Positions 50,941 to 60,202 of a DNA stretch of 64,000 bases are shown one piece after another; position 1 is the stretch's first letter, and the number at the start of each line of letters is the position of its first letter. The stretch is from Diacronema lutheri (Eukaryota > Haptophyta > Pavlovophyceae > Pavlovales > Pavlovaceae), in contig JAGTXO010000001.1 in the NCBI GenBank assembly GCA_019448385.1, forward strand, positions 2,232,001-2,296,000, given 5' to 3'. Under the pieces are notes generated by a model. That model worked only from the letters and a program-made list of their open reading frames with translations, was not told where the DNA came from and did no database searches. The position numbers and the translations under genes are program-made.

Positions 50941-52675
50941 ATGATGCCGTCGTCCCGCGCGCCACCGGCTCGGGCGAGGTCCGGCGCGCTGGTGGCGCTC
51001 GTGCTCGGACTCGGCATGGGCACGGCGCACGTGGGCATGCGTAGCACGCGCTCTCGCGCCTTCGCGCTGCTGGCGCGCGCCGCTCCGCACCGCGCCGCTC
51101 GGCCGGCGCGGAGGGAGCGCAGCGCGCGGATGTCGGCGCCCTCCGGCGAGTACCGGGCGTTGGAGTACAGCTCGGAGGTGGAGGACGTGCCGCTGTGGGT
51201 CGCCGAGCGGCCGCTCTTGCCGGGCTTCCAGGAGCGCGCGAGCGTCGAGCTGTGCAATTGGTGGTACTCGCACAACTCACCCGAGCAGGTCGCGCGCGTC
51301 GCGGCCAACAGCTCTGTCGGCACGCTCCTGCGCGTCTTCAGCGTGCCGAGCACGCTTGGCGATGACGGCATCGCCGTCGTCATGCAATCGCGCATGCGCA
51401 TCAAGGTCCGCCCGGCCGCGTTGCCGCCGAAGCGCGCGAAGCACGTGCCGCGCGTGACATTCTGCGCCCCCACGCGGCGCGCCGCGCGACGTGGTCGCCA
51501 CGCGCTGAGCGGGCGGAGTGCGCCGGTCGCTCGTTCCGCACGTCCGCGCGCCGTAGGTTCTGCGCAGCCGCATGCACGCCGGCCTGCACTACGCGGATGT
51601 CCAGCTCCTCCCGGACTCGGAGGAGGTCACGCAGCACGTCGACCTCGCTGTGCACGCGCTCAGCTCGCTGCCGAGCGCCGGCCATTGGCTCCGCTCGCGC
51701 GACGCCGAGACGGTCGTGCGCTCGGTAGCGCACGCCGCGGCGGTGACGACTGCGCGCGCGTGGGAGTGCTACGAGTGCTCAGCGCGCATCGGCACTTTCA
51801 AATTCGGCGTGACGGAGCTCGTGCGGATGAACCGGACCGTTGATACGATCGCTCTCGCCGCCGACGCGCACGCCATTGCCCTCAGTGCGGCGGAGCAAGC
51901 GTCGCGCATCGAGAACCTGCGATACGCGCGGCCCGCTGACGCTCCGGCCGAGTGGCTCGCGGACGGGCCAGCGCCCGGCGGTGCGGACGCGGCCGAGCCC
52001 GTGTCCGCGGCGTCCGACGGCCGCGCGGACCCGACTCCTGCCGGCGCGACCGACAACGCTTCGCCGCCGGCCGCCGATCGCGCCGCGGCGGAGACCGTGC
52101 ACGTCGTGCTCGCCGCGCGCGCGGCAGCTCGCTTCCTGGCCAACCGCGCCGCGGCGGAGAGCTCGGCGGCGGACGTGCGCGACGAGCCGGCCGGCGGCGA
52201 GAGCGGCGGCGGCGCGCAGCAGACCGCGTCGCTCAAGCAGAGCCTGCAGCAGGCGGAGTGGGACCTGTGGCTCTCAATCGACGCGGTCTGGTTCTTGCTC
52301 TCCAAGCTATCGAGCAAGCGCTCTCTGCTCCTGCCCGACCAGGTGCTGCAGCTGCAGCCGCCACCACCGCCCGGCGGCTGGGCTCACCAGTACTGCATGC
52401 AGCAGGGCTCGCCGGCGGTCGTCACGTCCGAGTGGGCCTTTGACGAGGCGTACCCGCTGGCGAGGCGCGCGCAGCGGCTCTCATTCGTCGCGTCGTCGCT
52501 CATGCCGGGGGCGCCGCAGCAGCAGATCCTCGAGATCGACGGCGTCGTAGAGCGGCTGCGTCTGCTGCGCACCATCTTTGAGCGGCACGAGATGGCGCTG
52601 CGCTCTCTCGTTGCGCTGCAGGAGATCGAGGCGGACGGCACTATCTCGTCCCCGCTCGACGACGATCTGAGATGA
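50941..52675 (+). CDS. Plastid-targeted protein of unknown function
   Basis: Exons 50941-51405 and 51557-52675 (GT-AG, 151-base intron, phase 0, junction [13 protein letters not shown]) give 527 residues. The N-terminus has a hydrophobic signal ([18 protein letters not shown]) followed by an Arg/Ser/Ala-rich stretch, a bipartite plastid-type leader. The mature protein has [40 protein letters not shown], an Ala-rich linker and a C-terminal helical region ([54 protein letters not shown]). The start of the mature part and the two-domain layout resemble DUF760-type plastid proteins; this is a weak impression. No catalytic motif seen. Confidence 0.65.
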
Positions 52676-52683
52676 GTGGTCCC

Positions 52684-52709
52684 GGGGGGGGGGGGGGGGG
52701 GGGGGGGGG
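52684..52709. repeat. 26-base G-run between two convergent genes
   Basis: Lies eight bases after the stop of the plastid protein gene and 16 bases beyond the stop of the IscA-like gene. On the latter's sense strand it is poly-C preceded by a GTGAGG donor-like sequence, so it might be inside an unrecognised terminal intron. Confidence 0.85.
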
Positions 52710-52725
52710 ATCGCCCCCCTCGGCC

Positions 52726-53304
52726 TCACCGCGGCGCGCGCGAGTCGCGCTTGGGCGGTGGGATGATGCTGATCTCGAGGTTGTCGTCCATGTCGAGCGT
52801 CGAGCCAAGCAGGCCAGTCTCGGTGTTGAACAGGGCCTGCGACTCGACGTACAGACGCGCGCCTACGACGCAGCCGCGCGCAGAGGGGGAGGGGCGTGAG
52901 GGGCGCACATAGGGAAGGAAGCCTGCAGCGGCCGCGCTTGGTGCGCCACGCCCACCGTCCTGCACGATCATCTCCTCGCCGGGCTCCTTGGACTTTGCAA
53001 AGTCCATCTGGAAAGAGAAGCCTGTCGAGCTCGACCAGTCGTTGACCATCTTAATCCGGACGGCGACGGCGTCCGGCTTGTGCTCGAGCAGCTGCACGAG
53101 CTTCCGCGCGCACCGATCCGTCAGCTTGAGCGGCGGCGGGAGCGCTCGCCTCGCCGCGCCCGCGAGCGAGCGCCGGTGGAGGGCGGCAGCCGCGGCGGGC
53201 CGGGTCATGCGCCCCACTGCGGCGAGCGCCTGCGCGCCAAGGCCGAGCGCTTGCCGTTGCCGAGGCGCGGCGAGCGCCACGCGCGCCACACGCGACAGCA
53301 TCAT
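52726..53304 (-). CDS. HesB/IscA-fold protein lacking the conserved cysteines
   Basis: Exons 52956-53304 and 52726-52862 (GT-AG, 93 bases, junction IVQDG-ARLYVESQ) give 161 residues. The N-terminal 50 residues (MMLSRVARVALAAPRQRQ...) form a mitochondrial-type presequence. The A-type carrier core follows: LKLTDRCARKLVQLLE, AVRIKMVNDWSSSTGFSFQM, DFAKSKEPGEEMIVQDG, LYVESQALF, and LLGSTLDM. In IscA proteins the first Cys sits where SSSTG is found and the C-terminal CGC follows the last strand. Both are missing, and the only Cys is in the first helix. It would not bind Fe-S clusters in the usual way unless a last exon supplies the CGC. Start codons are 21 bases from those of the DEAD helicase. Confidence 0.72.
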   Translation of the reverse strand: MMLSRVARVALAAPRQRQALGLGAQALAAVGRMTRPAAAAALHRRSLAGAARRALPPPLKLTDRCARKLVQLLEHKPDAVAVRIKMVNDWSSSTGFSFQMDFAKSKEPGEEMIVQDGGRGAPSAAAAGFLPYVRPSRPSPSARGCVVGARLYVESQALFNTETGLLGSTLDMDDNLEISIIPPPKRDSRAPR

Positions 53305-53325
53305 GCTGGCGGGCTCCGCCGGGCG

Positions 53326-55101
53326 ATGGCGGTCCGGGTTTTGTGCGCGCTCGCATTGAGCGCGCGCGCCGCGGCGGCGCCGGCGGCGGCGCCGGCGAGC
53401 GGGCAAGCGGCGGGCGCGTGGGCGCAGACGGGCCTCGCGCCGCACATTGCGCGCGTTCCGCCCGCGCTCGGCTGGCCCGAGCCCACCGAGATCCAGCGCC
53501 GCTGCATCGCGCCGATCCTCGCCGGCCGTGACGTTGTCGGGCAGGCGTCGACCGGCTCGGGCAAGACGGCGGCGTACGCACTCCCGCTAGTGGAGCGCGC
53601 GGCGGCGGAGCCGCTTACTCCGCCCTCCGCGCGCCCGCTCTGCGTCGTCGTCGTGCCCACACGCGAGCTCTGCGTGCAGGTCGCGGCGGCGATCAAGGCG
53701 ATCGCGAGCGAGGCGGCGCTCGGCGACGTGCGCGTCGGCACCGTGTACGGCGGTACCTCGCGCTCGGCGGAGGCGGCGGGGCTCGCGGATCCACCGCACG
53801 TGCTCGTCGCGACGCCCGGCCGCCTCCTCGACCATCTCGACGCCGCGCATCTCGCCGTGCCGCCGGGCGGCGTGCGCACGCTCGTGCTAGATGAGGCTGA
53901 CAGGCTCTTCGAGCTGGGTTTCTTCGACGCGGCAGCGGGCATCGTTGACGCGTGCGCGCCGGCGCAGCTCGCGCTCTTCTCAGCGACGATGCCCGCCCCC
54001 GTCCTCGAGCTTATCGACGCCGAGATGCGCGCGCCGTACCGCGCGCTCCTTGCTGCTGAGGGCGGGCACGCTGCCGAGATGCCCGCCACCGTCCGGCTCA
54101 TCGGCGTGCGGTGCGCGCTCGACGCGAGCGACGCGGCGGACGTGGCGCAGCTCATGGATGGGGACGAGGCGGCGGGCGCGCATGAGCGCGCGGCCGAGCG
54201 CGCGCGCCTCCGCGCGCTTCGTGCCATCCTCAGCGAGCTCAGCGCGCCCGCGGGCGGCACGCCCGCGCCGGGCGCTCCCGCGGGCGCGAGCGCACTCGTC
54301 TTTTGCAACACGCGCGCGAGCGCGATGCGCGCGTGGCGCGGACTCGCCGGCGCCGGCGCCGGCGCCGGCCGCGGCGCGCGTCCGGTCGGCGGTCGGCTTG
54401 AGGTTGCGCTGCTGTCCGGCGAGCTGGAGCAGCGGGAACGCGAGACTTCGCTTTTCCTGCTCCGCCAGCGCGCGGTGCACGCGCTCGTCGCGACTGACCT
54501 CGGCGCGCGCGGGCTCGACGTCGCGCAGCTCGACGCGGTCGTTCACTTTGAGCTGCCGCCGGCGTGGGACCGTGTCACTTTCGTTCACCGGGCGGGCAGG
54601 ACTGGGCGAGCCGATCTCCCCGGGAAATGCTTCTCGCTGTGCGCGAGCGCGGACGACGAGCGCGTGCTGAGCGCGTGGGCGGACGAGCTGGGCGGGCGCG
54701 AGCTCGCGTGGCGTGACGCCGACGCGCCCGGCGCCACCCACGCGCCTTGCGCCGCTGATGGGCCCGGCGCGCTCGCGCCGCCCGCATGGAGCGTCGTGCG
54801 GATTGGCGCGGGCAAGCGCGAGAAGCTCAGCCGCGGCGACGTGCTCGGCGCCGTCACGGCGCTTACGCGCGTGCGCGGCGACGAGGTGGGGCTCATCGAG
54901 GTGTATGCCGACTTCTCGCTCGTCGGCCTGCCGCGCCACGCCGCCGAGGACGCCGTCGTTGCGCTGCGTGCGGGCCGGATCAAGCGCGAGCGACGGCTCG
55001 TGAGCATCGTTCGCCCAGAGCGCGTGAGCCTGCGGGCCGACCAGGCGCGCAGGCCGGGGACGGTGCCGCCGCCACGGCGCGACGAGCGGCGCGAGAGGTG
55101 A
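53326..55101 (+). CDS. DEAD-box RNA helicase with DbpA-like C-terminal domain, organelle-targeted
   Basis: 591 residues in one exon. The leader MAVRVLCALALSARAAAAPA suggests a signal peptide or transit peptide. Helicase motifs in order: GWPEPTEIQRRCIAP (Q motif), ASTGSGKT (I), PTRELCVQ (Ia), TPGRLLDHL (Ib), LDEADRLFELGF (II), LFSATMP (III), LVFCNTRAS (IV), ALVATDLGARGLDV (V) and HRAGRTGR (VI). The C-terminus (VRIGAGKREKLSRGDVLGAV, VGLIEVYADFSLVGLP) matches the DbpA/CsdA RNA-binding fold used by bacterial ribosome-assembly helicases. A plastid or mitochondrial ribosome biogenesis role is inferred. Confidence 0.92.
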   Translation: MAVRVLCALALSARAAAAPAAAPASGQAAGAWAQTGLAPHIARVPPALGWPEPTEIQRRCIAPILAGRDVVGQASTGSGKTAAYALPLVERAAAEPLTPPSARPLCVVVVPTRELCVQVAAAIKAIASEAALGDVRVGTVYGGTSRSAEAAGLADPPHVLVATPGRLLDHLDAAHLAVPPGGVRTLVLDEADRLFELGFFDAAAGIVDACAPAQLALFSATMPAPVLELIDAEMRAPYRALLAAEGGHAAEMPATVRLIGVRCALDASDAADVAQLMDGDEAAGAHERAAERARLRALRAILSELSAPAGGTPAPGAPAGASALVFCNTRASAMRAWRGLAGAGAGAGRGARPVGGRLEVALLSGELEQRERETSLFLLRQRAVHALVATDLGARGLDVAQLDAVVHFELPPAWDRVTFVHRAGRTGRADLPGKCFSLCASADDERVLSAWADELGGRELAWRDADAPGATHAPCAADGPGALAPPAWSVVRIGAGKREKLSRGDVLGAVTALTRVRGDEVGLIEVYADFSLVGLPRHAAEDAVVALRAGRIKRERRLVSIVRPERVSLRADQARRPGTVPPPRRDERRER

Positions 55102-55179
55102 CTCGGGGTGAAGTGAGCCTACGCCGCTACGCGTCGATGAAGTTCGCCATCGGTGAAAAACTGGCGTGTGACTCAAAAA

Positions 55180-57075
55180 ATGCGTGGCGCGCAACTCTCC
55201 ACGCTCGCCGCGCTGCTCTGCGCGGCAAGCGTGGAGACGGAGGGGGCGGTGGGCGAGGGGGTGCGCTCGGCCGAGGTGCACGCGGAGCTTACGCGCGCAC
55301 TTCTTGACCATCATCGCGCGCACGGCGCGCGCGCCAAACGCGCGGCGCTGGTCGCGAGCCTTTGGCGGCGCTTCACCGAGCACCACGCGGACATTGACGC
55401 GGCGGACGAACGGCTGCGAGCGGCCTTTGAACGGAGCGCAGAGCGCATTGTGCAGCTGAATGGGATCGCACCTTCCGACGACGCTCGCGCCGCCGGCGCG
55501 TCCACGCCACGCGCGCCATCCGAGGCAGTGGGCGAACGCGGCGCGCCGAGCGACTCGCGGCTGCGGTACGGCTTCACGCGCATGGCCGTCGTCGACGACG
55601 AGGCGTTCGCGGCTCGGCTGGCGAGCTGGAAGCCGCTTCCGGCGGAGCTTGCCGTCGATTTGCCTCGCCTCGCCGAGGCGCGCACGACCGCCATCGAGCA
55701 CGAGCGCGCGCGCGCGCGCGCGCGCGGCGCAGCCGAGCTGTCGCAGCTGCGAGCGCCGTTCGTTGGCAGCCTGCCCACGTCCTTCGATTGGAGCGGGCGC
55801 GGCGTGCTGACGGAGGTGAAGGACCAGCGCGATTGTGGTGCGTGCTGGTCCTTCACCACCGTGCAGACCCTCGAGGCCGCCGTCTCGGTGATAGGCGGCT
55901 CGCTCGTAACGCTCTCGGCACAACAGCTTCTCGATTGCGACCAATCGTGGAACCAGGCGTGCGTCGGCGGCAACGTCGCCGCGTCGATCGGCTACCTGCG
56001 CAAGTACGGCGCGATGCGCGACGACGACTACCCGTACCGCAACGCCGCGTCCGAGGCGTGCGAGTACCGGCCGTCGCTCGTCGCGGTGCGCGTCGCCGAG
56101 CTGATGCGCATTCCCCCCGGCTCCGAGCAGCAGTTGCAGCACGCGCTCATCCAGTTCGGGCCGCTCGCGGTGTCGGTGGACGCGTCGGGGTGGCAGCACT
56201 ACTCGGGCGGCGTGATCTCGCAGTGCGCCGACGGCGGCGTCAACCACGCCGTGCAGCTCGTCGGCTGGGGCACGACGGGCAATGGCGTCGATTATTGGAA
56301 TATTCGGAATTCGTGGTCGGTCTCTTGGGGCGAGCTCGGGTACGCGCGGCTGCTGCGCGGCGTCGGGTGCAACGGGATCATTGACGAGCCGGCGTACACG
56401 TTCGCCGTCGCGGGCGAGGAATGCATTGCCTTCGACTGCGGCCGCTGTGTCGGCGAGGGCCCGCGCTGCGGCTGGTGCGCGGGCGCGGCGCGCTGCTTGG
56501 ACGCGGACGCGGGCAAAGCATCTTGCGCTCTTGGATGGCTCGACGCGAGCTGCCCGCCTGCGCCGCCGCCGCCGCGCGGGCTGGGCCGGAGCCTCACGTG
56601 CGGCACGGCCGCCGCCGCGGCGACCGGCCAGCCCGCGCCCTATGTGGCCATCCGGATTGACCGCATTGACTGGCGGCAAGGGAGCGCGTGCATCCTCGGC
56701 TACGAGCTGAGCGCGACGCAGGGCGTCGGCGCGCTGCTACTCGTGCTGACCGCCGTGTGCTGGTTGCTGCAGGCGCTCGCGGGCTGCTGCTGCTGCCCTG
56801 AGGATGAGGGTGGAGCGCCCCGCCCGCTTCGGTTTGAAACCGGCGCGGGCGCGGCTGGCGCGGGCGTGCCGCTGCTCGACGGCGACGCGCTCGGCGGATT
56901 GCGCATGCGCGCGCAGCTCCCCGCCGATCCCCCGCGCGACGGTGGAGGAAGCAGACAGGCGAGCAGTGGGAGCGAAATGGCACTGGCAACTGGCGACAGA
57001 GGCCGGACGCGCGTGGGGATCGGAGACGCCGGCAAAGCGTCGGAGCTCGCGCCCGTGCGCGCGATCTCGCCGTGA
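55180..57075 (+). CDS. Papain-like (C1A) cysteine protease with C-terminal membrane segment
   Basis: 631 residues. Start at 55180, the ATG before the signal peptide QLSTLAALLCAASVETEG; the earlier frame opening is a GTG. A helical propeptide-like region is followed by the mature domain from about 210: LPTSFDWSGRG, KDQRDCGACWSF with oxyanion Gln and catalytic Cys, LSAQQLLDCD, VNHAVQLVGWG with catalytic His, and DYWNIRNSWSVSWGELGY with Asn. A Cys-rich module (CIAFDCGRCVGEGPRCGWC), a spacer, one membrane helix (GALLLVLTAVCWLLQALAG) with a CCCC cluster, and a cytosolic tail come after. C1A enzymes are normally soluble and vacuolar; membrane anchoring at the C-terminus is unusual. No ERFNIN propeptide motif is clear. 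Confidence 0.88.
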   Translation: MRGAQLSTLAALLCAASVETEGAVGEGVRSAEVHAELTRALLDHHRAHGARAKRAALVASLWRRFTEHHADIDAADERLRAAFERSAERIVQLNGIAPSDDARAAGASTPRAPSEAVGERGAPSDSRLRYGFTRMAVVDDEAFAARLASWKPLPAELAVDLPRLAEARTTAIEHERARARARGAAELSQLRAPFVGSLPTSFDWSGRGVLTEVKDQRDCGACWSFTTVQTLEAAVSVIGGSLVTLSAQQLLDCDQSWNQACVGGNVAASIGYLRKYGAMRDDDYPYRNAASEACEYRPSLVAVRVAELMRIPPGSEQQLQHALIQFGPLAVSVDASGWQHYSGGVISQCADGGVNHAVQLVGWGTTGNGVDYWNIRNSWSVSWGELGYARLLRGVGCNGIIDEPAYTFAVAGEECIAFDCGRCVGEGPRCGWCAGAARCLDADAGKASCALGWLDASCPPAPPPPRGLGRSLTCGTAAAAATGQPAPYVAIRIDRIDWRQGSACILGYELSATQGVGALLLVLTAVCWLLQALAGCCCCPEDEGGAPRPLRFETGAGAAGAGVPLLDGDALGGLRMRAQLPADPPRDGGGSRQASSGSEMALATGDRGRTRVGIGDAGKASELAPVRAISP

Positions 57076-57280
57076 CGTGCGCGGCCTGCCCCGACGGCAA
57101 CATCAGATGCGAGAGAAAGGAACTCTGAAATCCCGAAAAGGGGACACGGGAAATTCAAAATCAAACGAGGCTACACGTGCCTCGTGATACAGCGCATCGG
57201 CATCGCCGCGCGCATACGCCACTTTGAGCGGCGAGCCGCTCCGCGAACGCCCCCCGCACCGAATCGCCAGATTCCACATT

Positions 57281-59481
57281 TCAAATGAGCATGAGGACTG
57301 GATCCTCGATGTACTTTTTGAACGCGCCGAGCCATTGCGCGCCGATGGCGCCGTCGATCACGCGGTGGTCCGACGACAGCGTCACGGTCATGAAGCTGGC
57401 CTCCTTGAAGCCGCCCTGCTCGCGAGGCGGCCAAACGGGGACGGATCAAATGGTGCGTGAAGGCGTGAGGCACGCGCGGTCGCGCTGTGCGCCGGGCCGA
57501 CGTGCGCGTCGGATGCGGCGCGCAGTAGCAAGGCGTTACGAGCAGGGCGCGCCCCAGCCGGTCGCCGTCGCTGGGACCCACGCGCGCGCTACGCCAGTTG
57601 CCGGCGTTCGCGCACCTTGCCGTCCGCAACGACTCGCTTCTCAGCGCCGCCGATAGCAAGAATGGCGGCCTGTGGCGGGTTGATAATCGCGGTGAAGTGC
57701 TTGACGCCAAACATGCCCAGGTTGGAGACGGTGAACGTGCCGCCCTGGAACTCCTCAGGCTTGAGCTTATTGGCGCGCGCGCGCGCCGCCAGCTCCTGCG
57801 CGCGCGTCGGAGCGCGCGGCGTCGCGCGGCGCGGCGTTGCACGGCGCGGCGTTGGGCGGCGCGGCGTCGCACGGCGCAGGTCAGCCGAACGGCGGGATCG
57901 CGCGCGGCAGGACGACGAGGTGGGTCTAGCCGGCTGCGCGTGTGCGCGCGCGTGCGCGCGCGCGCGCCTTGGTCTCCGCGGCGATCTGCGCAAGGCCCTT
58001 TGTGTCCGCGCGCGCGATGATTGGTGTAATAAGGCCCTTGTCGGTTGAGACGGCGACACAGACGTCCGCGTGGCTGTACGTGCGCACAAAGTCGTCGTGC
58101 CACGCGGCATTGACCTGGGGCACGTCGCGCAGCGCCTTGGCCGCCGCCTTGACGATGAAGTCGTTCACCGACACCTTGCGCTCCTTATCGACGGCGTCGT
58201 TGACCTTTGTGCGTAGCCGCGCAAGCTCGTCGAGATTGCACTCCATCGCAATATAGTAGTGGGGTACGCTCTGCTTTGAGTCGGTCAGCCGCTTCGCAAT
58301 CACCTTGCGGGTGTTGTTGTGCGGCACGTCCTCGAAGGCCGCGCCCGGCTCGGCCATCGGGCCGCGCGTTGTGCCCGAGGCGGCGCTCGCGGCCGCGGCC
58401 GCGTGCTGCGTCGCTGGCGCCGCCTCGACATCGGCGGCTATCACACGCCCGCCCGGCCCACTGCCTGCGATGGAGCCAATGTCGATGCCCTTTGACGCAG
58501 CCATCCGCCTGGCGAGCGGGCTCGCAGGCGCAGAACGCGACGAGCTCGGCGGCGGGGCGGCGCGCGCCGCCGGGGCCGCCGACGGCGCGGCCGGAGGCGG
58601 AGTCGTGTGCGGGGCAGACGGGGGCGGCGGCGGCGGCGCCGCCGCCGCCGCCGCGGGCGGTGCGGGCGGTGCGGCGCGCGGCGCGGCGGCGGCGGCGGCG
58701 GCAGGCGGCGCGTCCGCCTTGTAATCCTTGAAGGCTGCGACGTCGGCGGCATCCTCAACGAGCACGGCAACTGGCTACTCGCGCAGACGGCCGAGCGGCG
58801 GTGGGGGTGGATGCGCGCGCGGCTCGTCAGGGCAGCCATGAGAGAGCCGCGGCGCGATGCCGTGGGGCGCGGCGGGGAGCATCGGGCGGCGCAAAGCTGA
58901 CGGACCGTGCCAACCGCCAAGTCGGACGCGCCCTCGGGCACGAGAAACTTTGCGACCACGCCGTCGTCGAGGACCTCAAAGTCGACGGTCGCCTTGTCCG
59001 TCTCGACCTGCGCGATCGTGTCGCCGGCGCGGATGGATTCGCCCTCCTTCTTGAGCCACGCGGCGATGTTACCTTGCGTCATCGTCGGCGACAGCGCCGG
59101 CATCGTCAGCAGCGTGTGCGACGGCAGCGAGAGGAAGCGCGCGCCGGGCGCCCCCCACGGCCGCAGCGCCGCGCCTGCCGGCGCCGCCGCGCCGCGCCTG
59201 TCGACCGGGCGGCGAGAGCAAAGTGCGGGCGCGAGGGGCGGCAAGTCAGCTTGCGCGCGCTCACAGCCGAGCGCGCGCGCCAGTCGGGCGTGCGCCGCCG
59301 AGAGCGCGCGCTCACAGATGCGCGAGAGAAGCTCGGAGTCGCGGTAAGAGTGCTGCCATGGCCGAGGACCGGTTTTGAAAGTACGAATCTCACGCGAAGC
59401 GCTTCGCGTGGCGGTACAGGGAGACGCCAGTGCGGCGGCACACAGCGGATGCTGCGGGCGGGCGTGGCGGACGCGCGGCAT
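57281..59481 (-). CDS. DLAT: Pyruvate dehydrogenase E2, dihydrolipoamide acetyltransferase
   Basis: Four exons, 58906-59481, 57968-58774, 57616-57795 and 57281-57415, phases all consistent, give 565 residues. One lipoyl domain ([32 protein letters not shown] with lipoyl-Lys, ending [12 protein letters not shown] across a splice). Then a Pro/Ala linker, the E1/E3-binding domain ([20 protein letters not shown]), and the catalytic domain ([47 protein letters not shown]). The last exon carries the active-site motif [10 protein letters not shown] and ends [12 protein letters not shown]. The VPHYY type indicates the mitochondrial rather than plastid enzyme. Intron 2 (57796-57967) is predicted as GC-AG after ETK. 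The presequence and start at 59481 are less certain. Confidence 0.93.
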
Positions 59482-59684
59482 ACGCAAAGCCTAAGGCCTT
59501 GGCCGACGCGCCCATTCGGTGGCCCCGCGCTGCTCAGCGGCCCTTGTGGCGCACGTGACGAGCTTGCGGAACTCGCAACGCAAGCGACAGATTGCCGCGA
59601 CGCCTGATCGTGCGACGTCCACGCAGCTCGGCCAGAAGACGAGCGCGTGGAACAGCGCGAAGAACGACAAAGCGCAATCGCGCC

Positions 59685-60110
59685 TTAGGCTTTCTTGCGC
59701 CTCTTTGCGGGCCCGGTGTCAGCCTCCTCGCCCTCGCCCTCGCCCTCATCGTCGTCGTCTCCATCCTCCTCGTCGCCCTCCTCCTCCTCGCCGTCCTCTT
59801 CCCCGCTGTTCTCTTCGTCCTCGTCCTCGTCGTCATCCTCGCCCTCCTCCTCCTCCTCCTCCTCCTCCTCCTCGTCATCCGCGCCCTCCTCCCCGCCCTG
59901 CTCCTGCATGCGCCTCAAGACCTCCTCGATCGGCATGTCCGCCTCCGCCTCGAGTGACGCGATCTCCCGAGCGTGGCCCGCGTCGCCGTCGGCGGCAGCG
60001 AGCCGCTCCTCCTCGACGAGAGTGTCCTCGTCGTCCGCGCCCGTCCCCTCGGCCGGGACAAATTCCTCCCCCTCCGTCATCTCGTCGGCCTTGCGCTTCC
60101 CCTTTGCCAT
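59685..60110 (-). CDS. Small acidic nuclear protein
   Basis: 141 residues from MAKGKRKADEM. An ordered N-terminal half carries DDEDTLVEEERLA, then REIASLEAEADMPIEEVLRRM. The same arrangement of an acidic EEE motif then a MP-EELL motif is found in SWR1/SRCAP/EP400 and MIER-type chromatin proteins. The C-terminal half is a nearly pure Glu/Asp tract ending in a basic PAKRRKKA nuclear-localisation-like tail. It could be a histone-binding chaperone fragment; function is inferred only from composition and the short motif. GA-rich coding DNA makes the plus strand TCC-rich here. Confidence 0.65.
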   Translation of the reverse strand: MAKGKRKADEMTEGEEFVPAEGTGADDEDTLVEEERLAAADGDAGHAREIASLEAEADMPIEEVLRRMQEQGGEEGADDEEEEEEEEEEGEDDDEDEDEENSGEEDGEEEEGDEEDGDDDDEGEGEGEEADTGPAKRRKKA

Positions 60111-60202
60111 GCTTTTCGCGCCCGTGGAATCGTTTCGGCGGGGAAATAAGAAATTCAATTATTCAGAGTCGGTTGGACAGAACCGACCCAAACAGCGCAT
60201 GG

